From Limonium bicolor (taxonomy: Eukaryota; Streptophyta; Magnoliopsida; Caryophyllales; Plumbaginaceae): a stretch of 64,000 nt of DNA. The stretch spans positions 272,851,758 through 272,915,757 of the forward strand of contig CM041779.1 of the NCBI GenBank assembly GCA_023374045.1, read 5' to 3'. The position numbers and the translations under genes are program-made. Positions 21,281-32,890 of the stretch are shown one piece after another. Each line of letters opens with the position of its first letter. The stretch's first letter is position 1. The notes under the pieces were generated by a model. The model saw only the letters and a list, made by a program, of their open reading frames with translations, ran no database searches and had not been told where the DNA came from.

Positions 21281-24200
21281 CTAAGAAGCAAACAATGACG
21301 GGTGCTTCGCCTTCATCTTTTCTTCCAGCTCCCAAGTGGCCTCCTCAACGTCCTGGTTAGACCAGAGGACCTTCACCAGTCTCACGGACTTATGGCGAGT
21401 GTCTCGAGTCTTAGTGTCCAGAATCCGTACCGGAGTCTCCACTGATCGCATGGTCGGCTCTAAAGTTAGCCTTTCAGGCTGAAGCACATGAGACGGATGA
21501 GACATATACTTCTTCAACTGGGACACATGAACATCATGTACCTTGCCCAGCTCGGCGGGTAAATCAAGTCTATAAGCTACCGGGCCGATCCGCTCCGTCA
21601 CAACATAAGGACCTACATATTTCGGGCTCAGCTTGCCCTTCTCACCAAAACGGAATACTCCCTTCATGGGGGATACTCTTAAAAATACCTGATCGCCCAC
21701 GGCGAACTCCAGGTCACGTCGGCGCACATCTGCGTACGACTTCTGTCTATCCTGAGCTGCTTTCATATTAGCCCTGATCTGGCGAACTTCTGCCTGAACT
21801 TGCTCAAGATACTCTGGTCCTATAATGACCGTCTCACTCGACTCATCCCAGCATAATGGGTGCGGCATGGTCTACCGTAATGCCTGGAAGGGAGACATCT
21901 TGATCGATGCATGATAACTGTTGTTGTAGCTAAACTCGATCAGATGTAACTTATCAATCCAGCTGGTCTGAAAATCAAGTGCACATGCACGTAGCATATC
22001 CTCAAGTGTCTGTATAGTGCGCTCACTCTGACCATCGGTCTGTGGGTGAAACGCCGTGCTCAACTTCAGTTCAGTACCAAGTGCCTCTCGTGTAGACTTC
22101 CAATATCTGGATAGGAATCTGGTATCTCTGTCAGATACTATCGTCTTTGGTACACCATGATGTCTAACAATCTCTTTATCGAATAATTCTGCCAATTTTG
22201 CCACTTTCCAGGTGTCCTTCATCGGAATGAATCGAGACACCTTGGTCGTCGGGTCAACTACCACCCAAATCATATTTAGACCTCCCCTTGTAGGCGGAAG
22301 CCCTACCACGAAGTCCATAGATATGTCATGGAACTTCCACTCCGGCACTGGCATTGGCTGCACCATACCACCAGGCCGTCGGTGCTCAAACTTGACCTTC
22401 TGACAAGTGAGACACCTTAACACATAGTCATTTACATCCTTTTTCATTCCAGCCCACCAGAAATATCTTTTCATACCTTTATACATCTTTGAAGCTCCGG
22501 GGTGAATCGAAGTAGTAGAACAATGGGATTCACTCAATATGCGCTCCTTCAGCTCAGCGCTACTCCTCGGTATACACAACCGGCCATTGAGCCTAATCAG
22601 GTCATCATCGTGGAGTCTGAAGTCGTACTTCTGACCCTCGAATGTGCCATCAATAAGCTTCTGTCTAATTTCCACCATATACTGATCCGTCATTTGAGCA
22701 CTCCGCACCTCTTCAACCAAGCCAGTATGAGAGACTAGCGAATGGAGAGAGTGTGCTCGGCGACTCAATGCGTCAGCTACCACGTTTGCCTTACCCTCCT
22801 TATACTGTAAATCAATGTCATAATCATTCAAGAATTCAACCCACTTCTCTGCCATGTTCAACTCTTTCTGAGTGAACAAGTATTTCAAGCTCTTGTGGTC
22901 AGAATAGATCGTCACACTTACCCCATACAAGTGATGTCGCCATATCTTCAGTGCGAAGACAATGGCCCCCAGTTCTAAGTCGTGGGTAGGGTAGTTCTCC
23001 TCATGCTTCTTCAGCTGTCGGGAGGCGTAAGCCACGACCTTCCCGTTTTGCATCAACACACAACCCATACCCCTGCCTGATGCGTCGCAATAGACCTCAA
23101 AACCATCTGGACCGTCTGGTAATGTCAGAACCGGTGCAGATGTCAGAGCATCCTTGAGACTCGTGAAAGCTCTCTCACAGTCGACTGTCCACTCGAAAGG
23201 TGCATCCTTTTTCATCAAGGAAGTCATCGGCTTCGAGACGCTGGAGAAGTCCTTCACAAATCTCCTATAATAACCTGCCAGACCGAGGAAGCTCCTGATG
23301 TCGGTAACTGTCTTCGGCCTAGGCCAGGTGCGCACTGCATCAATCTTCGCCGGATCAACAGCGATCCCGGCCTCAGAAATTACATGTCCAAGGAATGATA
23401 CTTGGTTCAACCAAAATTCACACTTAGAAAATTTAGCATACAGCTGATTCTTTCTCAACGTTTGTAATACATCTCTCAGGTGGCTTTCATGCTCACCTCT
23501 CGATTTCGAATACACAAGTATGTCATCGATGAAGACTACCACTGATTTGTCCAACTGATCTTGGAACAAACGGTTCATTAAGTCCATGAACTTTGCTGGT
23601 GCATTTGATAAGCCAAACGGCATAACGGTGAACTCATAGTGCCCATACCTAGTTCTGAAAGCTGTCTTTTCGATGTCACTGTCACGGATGGCAATCTGGT
23701 GATATCCAGAACGTAGGTCTATCTTGGAGAATACTGATGCTCCCCTAAGCTGATCAAATAGATCGTCGATGCGTGGTAAGGGGTAACGGTTCTTCACCGT
23801 AACAGCATTCAGCTCCCGATAATCAATACATAGGCGGAGGCTACCGTCCTTCTTCTTCACGAAGAGGACCGGCGCTCCCCATGGTGACACACTAGGGCGA
23901 ATGAAGCCCTTGTCGAGTAGGTCTCGCAGCTGCTCCTTGAGCTCTGTCATCTCTGCTGGAGCCATACGGTAAGGTGCTTTCGCAATGGGTCCGGTGCCCG
24001 GAATCAAGTCAATCTCGAACTCAACCTCTCGTGCTGGCGGCATGCCCGGCAGTTCCTTAGGAAATACATCAGGAAACTCCGACACTACCGGCACACCTGG
24101 GCTAAACTCAGGGTCTCTCTCTATGTCCTGGACATAGCAGAGGTATACATCATTTCCCCGTCGTAACTCGCGATACATGGCCATGGCGGTGATGATCTGT

Positions 24201-24650
24201 GTCGAAGGCTCCCTGGGCCTCTGGCGGTAAGATATTGTAACCCCAGATGGACTCCGAAGAAGTAGTCGATGCTCGGCACATAGGATTCTGCCCTTGTACC
24301 GCTCCAACCAGTTCATCCCGACAATCACATCAAAACCCAGTCCGTCGAACTCTATCAAGTCGATCGGAAACTCCTCATCCATGATTCGAACAATAGCATC
24401 TCGGTAGTAGCGGGTACATCTGATCTGCTCTTTCGACGGAGAGTGACCACGAAGTCTGGCATCTCTTCACCATCTAACCCCAGCCTCTTCGCAAATGATA
24501 GCGAAATGAACGTGTGTGAGGCTCCAGAGTCGAACAAGATCGATGCATCCACGCCATTCACTGGAAAGGTACCGGTGAGGATTGTGCCGCTCTTGCCGGC
24601 TTCTGCCTTATTGCAGACACTCAGTATACCTCCCGTTCCGAGTGCACAGC
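21281..24650 (-). pseudogene. pol: R2 pol: protease, RT, RNase H, integrase, chromodomain (two lesions)
   Basis: Inferred exon from 24650 (acceptor GAATTAG|GCTGT). Protease DSGAS lies near 24540. A one-base loss near 24443 shifts the frame just after it. From 24382 an 836-codon frame carries RT ([22 protein letters not shown]), RNase H ([13 protein letters not shown], then [13 protein letters not shown]), an integrase zinc finger (H-H-C-C, ending CLTCQKVK) and the integrase core: D in [10 protein letters not shown] in SDRDTRF, E in [12 protein letters not shown]. Near 21885 two small deletions (two bases plus one base) cancel each other but leave a local stop. The frame resumes at 21868 with the GPY/F segment (LSPKYVGPY) and a chromodomain (LVKVLWSNQDVEEATWELE). 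Chromodomains of this class direct integration toward modified histones. Far better preserved than R1 pol. Confidence 0.92.
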
Positions 24651-25705
24651 CTAATTCATTGGCAAACTATAAGTATTGGGTAACAACACGTTGATACACT
24701 CCAAAACAACATTCCTTTATTCATTAACACAGTCCTTACACCATAAATTGGTTACATTGTAGGCATTGCTAGACATAGCTCCTTTGTCAAACCACTGGCT
24801 TAATACAATACATGGTTACACAAGGCTCAAAACTGCCTGAAAGTCAAATTTAAACGTCCAGGTTTCATGTGTGTGGCATTGATCACTGCCGACGGTGCGG
24901 TATTCAGTTGATCTTTCTGATGCCATGGTATAGCATCCTTGATTGCCCACCCATGATTAATACATCCCCCGATTTCAGAAGTAGCTTCTTTGCGAGATCA
25001 GCACGCTTCTGCTCGCCATACACAAACACAGCGGTATCACCAATGGACCAAGACACCACGGGTACTCCCTTACTTAGAGACTCGGGTGACTCGTCCTTGT
25101 CTTGGTGCATACCTAACCGTCCACCTTTCTGGTAGAAGTTTACAATGCATAAATCTGCTTTTACACTTGGAATTGAATCCGCTTCAACTTGTTGAGCAAT
25201 TCCCACGGCGTGGTTAACGACCGCATGGAACTCCTCTGTATGCTTCTACGTTGCTCCATCTTCAGCTCGACTTCTTGATAATGACTTGGTGTAAGGGTTC
25301 CAGTCCTTACCCATGCACATCATCTTCAATTGCATCCTTGCTCCGTTCGGGTATTCGGGTGTGTAGAACCCTCCTGGTTTTGCTCCAAGTTCGTCGCATC
25401 GTCTGATGATGTGGATTTGTGCTTCCGGTGTCAGGTATCCATTTAAGAGTATCATACCTGGCTGGATAACCTGACATTGCTCCAATGGAAAGTCGGTGAT
25501 GTTGATGGCGGTTTCTTCAGGGTTTGGTGCGGGTGGGATTGGATAGCAGATATTGAAGGTTCCTAAGTTTCAAATTGCCTAATTTAGGTGTTTTCCACAT
25601 TATGTTCTAACTCTTTACTTATATGTTTATACCCTTAGACTTGCTAACACTCATGCATGAAATGCGGTAAGCAATCACTTTTTCATTTATCAGTTTAGGC
25701 GGTAC
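24651..25705 (-). other. R2 alternative intron: one gag donor, two in-frame acceptors
   Basis: Donor ACCAG|GTACC has its first intron base at 25705. Acceptor A (AACTTAG|GAACC, exon from 25562) opens the AlkB frame after a 143-bp intron. Acceptor B (AATTAG|GCTGT, exon from 24650) opens protease after a 1,055-bp intron. Both restore a Gly codon, exactly as in R1. Unspliced RNA meets TAA three codons after the interrupted proline. Confidence 0.72.
24827..25562 (-). pseudogene. R2 AlkB-type dioxygenase (one stop, one frameshift)
   Basis: Homologous throughout to the R1 AlkB protein and in the same place between gag and pol. The exon opens at 25562 after a conserved AG acceptor; there is no in-frame ATG, which supports translation as a Gag fusion. 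The HQD iron ligands, the LYHG histidine and the RLNLTFR arginines are still encoded. Lesions: TAG at 25248-25246 after EDGAT, and a one-base loss near 24907 after the GIRKIN segment; the restored frame ends at TGA 24829-24827. Many residues differ from R1 (for example NFYQKGGRLGMHQ against NFYEKEGRLGLHQ), so the two copies have diverged over an appreciable time, and capture predates the split of the R1 and R2 families. Confidence 0.88.
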
Positions 25706-26049
25706 CTGGTCTCGAAGAGGATCCTGGTGCCTCAGACCGGTCCACCACATTCAGGGTGGCCTTGTTGGACCCCGACCCCTTCCCTTCTGGGACTCTGTGT
25801 ACCTCTGATCTGGGGGTGGCTGGTTCGCCGTCTTCTGGCCATCGGTGGTCGCAGTGGCCTTACCCTTCCACTGCCCCTTTGGCTTGTAGTTCCTGCTGTT
25901 GGGGTTCGTCCAACACTCAAACTCACGGTGCCCCATCTTCTGGCAGTGACGGCACCTCACATCATTCCCCTTGCAGTCTTTGCCGGGGTGGTCTCCATTG
26001 CACCACTTACAGTAAAAGTGGCGCTCCGATCTAGAACCCGTGCCAGCTG

Positions 26050-26129
26050 CTATCACAATACATCATCAATACTTGTCTCACAACTTACTAACATATACTC
26101 TAACTTATCACACAGAGTTAGACAATTAC
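26050..26129 (-). other. R2-specific gag intron 2
   Basis: An 80-bp insertion relative to R1 with GT...AG borders and a T-rich 3' part. Splicing restores one Ala codon and a continuous frame into the zinc-knuckle exon. Either R2 gained it or R1 lost it. Confidence 0.68.
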
Positions 26130-26383
26130 CCTTAGGTGGGTAAGAACGTAGGGGCTTGGGCATACGCATAGGTGAGCTGCAGAGGCTCATCAGAGGTGGT
26201 CTGGGTCTGGCCCTTGTCACTTGTGCTTGTTCCTTTCTGGGACGGGGAGTACGGCTTCTTCTTCTTCCCTCCCCACTGCCCTTGCGTGCCTTGGCCCTCG
26301 TTCTGAGCCTTGCGCTTAAGCGCATTCTCCTCGTCCCTCAGACGGACGGTGATCTCCACAATAGCAGCGGCATGATAGCACTC

Positions 26384-26478
26384 CTATATTTAGGGTGTCA
26401 GTTATGCCCCGCCAAATAAACTCACATCACATTAACACACTGTACACACTTATTCACATTACACTGTAATTCCTTTAC
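26384..26478 (-). other. R2 gag intron 1
   Basis: A 95-bp intron, TTGCAG|GTAAAG ... AATATAG|GAGTG, at the same codon junction as the R1 intron (10980-11083) and in phase 0. Confidence 0.78.
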
Positions 26479-27340
26479 CTGCAAGGTGGTATATCCAGTA
26501 GGCCCCATGCCGTAGCGTAGGCGATAGTTCAGTCCGTTGTAGAAACGGTTCACAAGGATCCGGTCTGAGTAACCCAGATCCGGTAGCAGGTGGATTAGTC
26601 CGATGAAGGCTGAGTAGTACTCATCTACCGTCATCTTGTCCCCTTGCCTCAGGTTGTCCAACTCCAGGCGCTTGGCCTCTTGCACATGTATAGGGTAGTA
26701 TTTGGCTCGCAGCAGAGCCGTGTACTCCCTCCACTGAAAGTCGCAGCAACTCTTCCCTCGCGCACAAGCTTCCACCAGTTTTGTGCCGAGCCCTTTAAGT
26801 AATAAGCAGCAAGTCGCACCTTGATCTGCTCAGGTGGTGCTAGGGTTTCGAAGGCGGTCTCCATCTCGGAGATGTATGCCTCGAGCTTACGGGGATCGGT
26901 CTCCCCACTGAATGATGGCGGCCTAAGATCAGCCAACGCCTTGACCCAATTGGTCTCACGTGGCGGTGGTGGTGGTGGCTGAACTCCGGGCTGTTGCCCT
27001 TGCTGAATAGCAGCAACTAGATCGGGTACCAACTGGGCTACGGCGGCTGCAACTGCCTCAGCCATAGTCTGGGCCGTAGTATCATCGCCCTGGTTACCCA
27101 AATCTCCAGTACCGCGCCCGCGGCCTCTACCTCGTGGTCTACCTGCCATCTGTATTTATATGAACATCTCATTAGCATTATGCCTGCACACTTATCGGTC
27201 CATCGTTTAGCTCTTCCCGATAAGGTATTCCACACTTAGTTAGTGGTTAACCTTTCCAATGTTCACTTAGGTACTGTAGTTAGGTTTCCTAACTCGGTAT
27301 ATTCCTAAGCTCGGTATTCTAGTCATCAGAGCGATACTTC

Positions 27341-27352
27341 GCTCTGATACCA
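27341..27352 (-). promoter_or_regulatory. R2 primer binding site, tRNA-iMet
   Basis: TGGTATCAGAGC on the minus strand, five bases from the 5' LTR end. The adjoining inverted repeat 27326-27347 could form a 9-bp stem including AGAGC of the PBS. Confidence 0.92.
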
Positions 27353-28732
27353 CTTTTTGTAACACCCCTACAACGCTCCTATCATCTACCGAAGTCGCAG
27401 CGGAAATAACCAACCAAATAATAACTATCGCTTTGGTGTTACAACGCCGTTAACCACCCACGTGGTTAACTAGGCAGAATAAATACAAGTGTATCGGTCT
27501 GATGATCAGACTCCCGAGCATAGTAACTAACATCCATATATAAACATAACCACATACCGAGTATTTAATTTACAAACATCTCCAAACCATAATCATCCAT
27601 AACTGTATAACAAGGTATCAACATGTACGCCTCGGGAGCACAGGCGCATCCCGGGCTCAACAACCTACTTATCCAAAAGTATATCTACCACCCACCTAGG
27701 ACCTAGAGCCACTCTGCCTCTTCGATCCTCATCCTGCAATAAAATAAAATTGGGGCCCCCGAGGGGGTCAGCACCTTTGCTGGTATGGCTAACGCGCAGC
27801 CCATCGACTAACGGGATACGCGCAACCAATTGTCATAATAACATGGCATTCATTTTAGAACAACCAACATATATATACACATATACCATAGCATAGCAAG
27901 GGAAATTGCATAGCATCACATCATCAATACATATCACCACAAGAACGGTTCACATTAAGATCCTTCCACCACAGTTAGTACATACCATGAGCATAGAGAT
28001 TGTTGCCAAACCCATACCAAGCTCGTTAATTACCTCATCACCATCCTGTTATTTGAACGGTTGACTTAAACCCAAGGTGTGTCGGATATAGTGATCCCAA
28101 GCACACCAAACAACACAGTATGCCCCTATGGCCCGACGTGAGTCAGTAAACTAGCTTTGGATAAGCTAAGGGAAGGTTGAAACCAAATTGGAATACCACC
28201 TAAACATACACCTAGGGAGCCGAACTGGATATAACGACCCCCATCCATCACACGCGTGGCCGGAACATACCGGACTCCTCACTCCCCCCGATTAGCACTT
28301 GTTAGTGAACACACAACATTTGTCAAGTCACATACAAGCAACATTTAGGTCTTGTTAGACACACCAAGGGAAAGGAGTCATAATAACACAACACCATAAT
28401 ATATAACAACTGTAAACTCTTTTCATGCCTTAATCTTATAAGGTCGTAAACACTCAGAAAACAAACAACACCCAAGCCGGTGTAAACCGTTAGGCAACAG
28501 ACTGCAAGAAAACCATACCTTGGTCCTTGCCTTGTTTCGTTCCCACCTTGAGAGAATCCTATACACATTAGTAAGGTCGGTTAATTAATTATTTAACTTC
28601 ACACTTACTATATATTCAACATGCTTGTATGACATGTTTTAATGCCTATCTTACCCTAGGTTACCTTCATTAAACACCCTAGGGTTAACTACATAAGTCA
28701 CATTCTTTTCTGTTTTTTTTTTTACAAGTTTT

Positions 28733-29066
28733 GGTCCGACCGACCCACCGTCCGACCCACAACTGGGTCGGACCCTCCCAGTGGTCTTCGGGTCTGAAAA
28801 CCTTACCTTGACCGACCCATGTCCGACCCAACCTTCTGGGTCGGTCCATTACAGAAACCCTTTTGCCTCCTTATAATCATGCTCGTCCGACCCACGTCCG
28901 ACCCACCATTCTGGGTCGGTCCATGTGCGAACATTTCCTTCCTTTGAAACTTGCCGACCGACCCATGTCCGACCCACCCTTTTGGGTCGGACCATCACCG
29001 AACATTTTCCTAACATTTTACAGAGGCTCGACCGACCCAAAAACTGGGTCGGCCCCTGGGTCGGTC
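28733..29066 (-). repeat. Hairpin array (R2 5' LTR)
   Basis: The counterpart of 18399-18756 with the same units; the fourth spacer is shorter because this copy lacks the 30-bp duplication. Confidence 0.88.
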
Positions 29067-30641
29067 GCCTCCTAACTTACCCAAACTTTGCCAATTCTTC
29101 ACCAACCTTCTCCTAAGGCCTCTTAATGTTTCCTAGCAACATTTGGTAACTTTATATCCACATACAACATCCATGAAACTCATTTTCTAACTCCTTAAAC
29201 CTTTACTTATTTCCTTGTAAAAATTCCTTAACACTTATGTTATTTCATACTAGGTTTCCTAGATGGTGTTTCTCACCTATGGTAACTACTATCCCAAAAT
29301 GCTTTCTCCTTAACTTAACATCATCTCCCAAGCATCATCTCTCACCAATTCCTTATCTCCTTCTTGAAACTCTTTTCCTAGTGTACACTTCTCCTTATTT
29401 TACCAAAGTTTGCCTAGGTATTTACCTAAGTCCCAAAGTGACTTTGGTACCTACTAAATCTCAAGATCATGCCTAAGTCCTTATTACATTCTAGAGTACT
29501 TCCTAGTTCATCAAAATTCCTTAAAACATCATAACTTCTTATTCATCTCCTACACTTTCTAACTCACCAAACCTTATGTAAACACTTAAACTTCTTGCTT
29601 CTTACCTAAATTTTGACATGGGTTCTCTTAGAACATTACTAAGCCTAAACACTTTACCTTCTCCTTTAAACACACAAGATCATCTAAAATCATCAAGAAC
29701 ACTCTCATACATAATTTCACCAAATTTACACCACATTACAACATAGTGCACAATTTAAATTGCATGGCACTTAGGCCCTTAAAATGCATGGCTCTTAGGC
29801 CCTTAAAGTGCTTAAATCATAAACACTGAATTTCCACAATATATGCCTTTAACCTGCAAATACACTCAACACACATATGCCCTTTACTAGTCTCTTGAGA
29901 ACACTTTACTAAGTCATTCACCATTTGCTCTTTAGGTAGTTTTAATAAGCATTTATAAGCTCATTTCTCCTAAGGCATTAAACAACATTTAAGTTAGTAG
30001 ATTTACCTCTTTTCAAAACTTCTTCTTGTTCCTTAGAAACCATAGAGTACTTGTTCTTGTCAAGTTCTAACAATATACAAACATAATGAGTATTCAAGCT
30101 TAGCTTCATCTCATTGTAAACCCTAATTTGACATTGTTTCAAAAACATTAATGTAGTTGTTTTACCTTGTCTTTGAAGAGAGTTTGAATACAACAAGAAG
30201 GACTCCACCTAGTCCATGAAGAGTTGAAATGAAGCTAGAACAAAGTCACACAATGAGCTATATCAATGTGTATTTTCGGACATGACAAAAACAAGGAGGA
30301 AACTTGATTTTTGTTTGAGATTCCTTACCTAGAAGTAAAGGAGAGTAATAATATGTAGAAATCCAAGCTCAAGCTCCTTCAATGGTGGAACACCTTGGCA
30401 CCGAAATGGAGCTCTAGGAGTTTTGAGAAGATAGGAATGAAGAGCTTGATGAGAGGAAGAGATTGGTGGTATTTGTTTTTGATTTGGACAAGTGAGCTAG
30501 GTTTAACAAGTGGTCAAAGCTTGTATTTTAATGGTGGTAGTGGTTTATCGTGAGAGAACAAAGAAGAAGGGAGAAGATGAGTGGGAAACCGTGTGAGCAA
30601 GGAAGGGAAATGAGAGAATGAAGATAGAATTTGCTTTAAGA

Positions 30642-30651
30642 GATATTTATA
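30642..30651 (-). promoter_or_regulatory. Candidate TATA box in R2 5' LTR
   Basis: TATAAATATC on the minus strand, about 630 bp into the 5' LTR. As this is the upstream LTR it would drive the genomic RNA of R2. Confidence 0.5.
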
Positions 30652-31285
30652 CTTATAAAGTAAAAAGGTAGCTTATTTACTTATCTTTACTTACTTAATA
30701 CATTAATAAGAGAGTGGTGAGTCACACCCTTATAAAAACCGGCCCCTTATATTAGTGTGGGGGTGTTTTAGTCTTTGTTTGTCAATTTAATTACTTATAC
30801 CACATATGTTACAAAATAGCTTATAAAAAGTACTATTCACCTATACAAGGCACATAGAAGTGAAATTTTTGATTTCCCACTAATATAGCCACCCAAATGT
30901 GATACTATATAGTACACATATATATTTAAGAGTAATGATGGACATTTAGCCATTCAAAACTCATTTACAAGACAATTTTTCAAAAACGTGCTTTAAGACT
31001 TCTTAAAGCACATTTTGAGTTTTAACTTGTTTTCAAGCTTGGTTTTCTTTGGTAATTGGTTTAATGTGTTCATTAGTATATAAATGAAGTCTTGGTAAGC
31101 TCATTAGGCCTTACTCAAGTTTATCCCAAGCTTAGAGCACATTTTGGCTCTTATTGACTTTAAAGCACATTTGTGTTTCCTTTTGTTTAAATTTGTTTAC
31201 TAAGGTTTCTAAGACTCTTTTTAGTCTTAATATATCATGTTTTAATGTTTAACCAACATACCAAGGTTTGGGGTATTTCAGTATG

Positions 31286-32885
31286 GAGCAGTGCAGAGGT
31301 GTTGTCGGTTGTAGTGTCAAGTACTTCATAGGAGGCACATGCTGAAAATTCATCTCGTTTGACCAAGAGTTAGCGATTAATTACCGTTAATAGATTAACT
31401 GATGTCGGGTATGGTGCCGGACATCTCTTGTCCTGCACAAGTACCTTTTCACTAATTTGAAGGTTAAATCGACCGTCAGAAAACACGTGTTATATATGGT
31501 GCCGAATGCTTCTGATCCGGCATGACTCCCGACACATGAAGATTTTGAAGTCCATAAATAGGCCGAGAGTCTGCACACTTCAACACATCTTCATTCCACA
31601 TTCACGCCTCCATATTCCACAAATTTTCCACACATTACTGCCAAGAGTCCTACACTTCCAACCTTCAAGGAGAAGACTTCTATCGGGTTCGAGGGAATTC
31701 TCACTAAGTTTTCTCTTTTCCTCTTTATGTTTCTTCTTGTAATTGAATGTTTGGTTGAGTAGAATTCTTGGTCATCGTTGGTTAGGGATGATCTTCTTGT
31801 AAAACAATTATGATCTTTTAATAAAGTTACAAGTTTCAAACTTAGATTTTTGATATTTGTGCAAAGTGGATTAAGTTCGCTACTTATTCTCTTAACTTTA
31901 AAATTCTTCTTTTGTTAATCAAAACAAAGCCATAATGGGTTGAGAAAATTTAAGTGATTTTTGCCTTTGTCTTCTATAAATTAGGAGATGATAATTAAGA
32001 TTTGGAATTAACCATTTTATTCTCCACTTTCTTGTTTGTTTATTGGAATAAAATTTGCTGGATTCGATAATGGATTGTGAGTGTTTTGTTTCAAATTCAA
32101 AACCGGAAAACAATCTTTACATTTTGGTCTTGTCGGATTCATTGTCGGGTGTATGGTGTCCAGCGCATTCAAAGTTTTGAATGTGTCGTGCATACTATAT
32201 CCGGTATGACATCCGGCATGTTTAAAAATTGGTTAATTCGAGACTTGCTAATTTTCTTTGTGATCATACTTGTTCTTGTGTTGATTATTATCCCGAATCA
32301 AGGATAGTTCATTGTAAATACTCCATTTAGATAGATTGTTAGATAGTTATTTTAATTTGAATTTATGATATTTTCCCCCATTTTTATTAGTATAGGCAAT
32401 TACTAGGATTAGTACTGATTTTCTATTAAGTCCCTTGAGTTCGATACTCTTGGTCGTAATTTACTTACACTTTATTATGACCTGGATTTTTGCTGCCCGT
32501 AGTAGAGTTGTAGGATTCTTTTATTCTTTTATTTATTTTGTATATTCTTTTCCCTACAATTATCCTGTTAGCATGTATAAACATATTTCTTTACTTTTTC
32601 CACTTTGAGATAGAATGTTAGTACGAGAGAATCGTATTACCAAACTTTATTTATAAATATAGGTTTAAGCATGAGAAGAATGTAGGGGTGAGCAAAAGAG
32701 TTTGAATGATTCTGTTTAATCGTGTACTGAACTTGTCTACATTGTTTAGGAACCCTTTATCAACTAAGTAAAGGATTAAATTATTGGTTTCAAACAATTT
32801 GTTTAGTCCACTTTGTTTAAGAATCTGGGAATTGAACTATTCTACTTTGCTTAGTCCTGTTTGTTTGAGAATTTGAGAGCTGAAC
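31286..32885 (+). other. Older repeat remnant, possibly LTR-derived, in the hAT1 intron
   Basis: Variants of GTGCCGGACAT / ATCCGGCATG recur at about 31405, 31500-31530 and 32140-32220, and also just before R2 at 16980. A TATA-like CCATAAATAGG near 31553 and an AATAAAG near 31820 look like promoter and poly(A) signals of an old LTR, and CCCTTGAGTTCGATACTC near 32430 resembles LTR-end sequences of plant gypsy elements. I could not find matching ends. 32690-32890 is a minisatellite with CTATTCTACTTTGTTTAGTC-type units. Confidence 0.35.
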
Positions 32886-32890
32886 TATTC
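32690..32890. repeat. Minisatellite interrupted by R3 (left part)
   Basis: Imperfect units containing GAACTATTCTACTTTG and TTTAGTCC.CTTTGTTTAAGAATCTG, spaced about 50-60 bp. They continue on the other side of R3 at 46188-46270, showing that R3 inserted inside the repeat. Confidence 0.65.

Larger units (their letters stand above)
25706..27149 (-). pseudogene. gag: R2 gag: capsid and two zinc knuckles, three exons, frameshifts
   Basis: Starts at ATG 27149 (MAGRPRGRGRGRG). Exon 1 is 27149-26479, exon 2 is 26383-26130 and exon 3 is 26049-25706. Capsid motifs equal those in R1 (WVKALADLRPP, MTVDEYYSAF, RLRYGMG). Intron 1 (26384-26478, 95 bp) is at the R1 site. Intron 2 (26050-26129, 80 bp, GTAATTG...GATAG) is absent from R1, and its removal joins PPK to the Ala-Gly-Thr-Gly segment in frame. 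Exon 3 holds two CCHC-type knuckles (CKWCNGDHPGKDC and CRHCQKMGHREFEC). One-base frameshifts occur near 26745 (after WWKLVREG), in exon 2 near 26165-26200, and in exon 3 near 25757. Non-functional as sequenced. Confidence 0.85.
17022..31280 (-). mobile_element. R2: 14.3-kb Tekay-type Ty3/gypsy element with a decayed AlkB gene
   Basis: A complete LTR element on the minus strand. LTRs are 3,970 and 3,923 bp with the same TGAAATACC / GGGTGTTACA ends as R1, and the 5-bp duplication is GTATG at 17017-17021 and 31281-31285. Order and architecture equal R1, but LTR and internal sequence differ substantially, so R2 is a different family of the same lineage. pol is mostly one long frame; gag and AlkB carry frameshifts. 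Confidence 0.93.
27358..31280 (-). repeat. R2 5' LTR (right copy)
   Basis: A 3,923-bp LTR matching 17022-20991, with the outside flank GTATG completing the target duplication. Confidence 0.92.
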
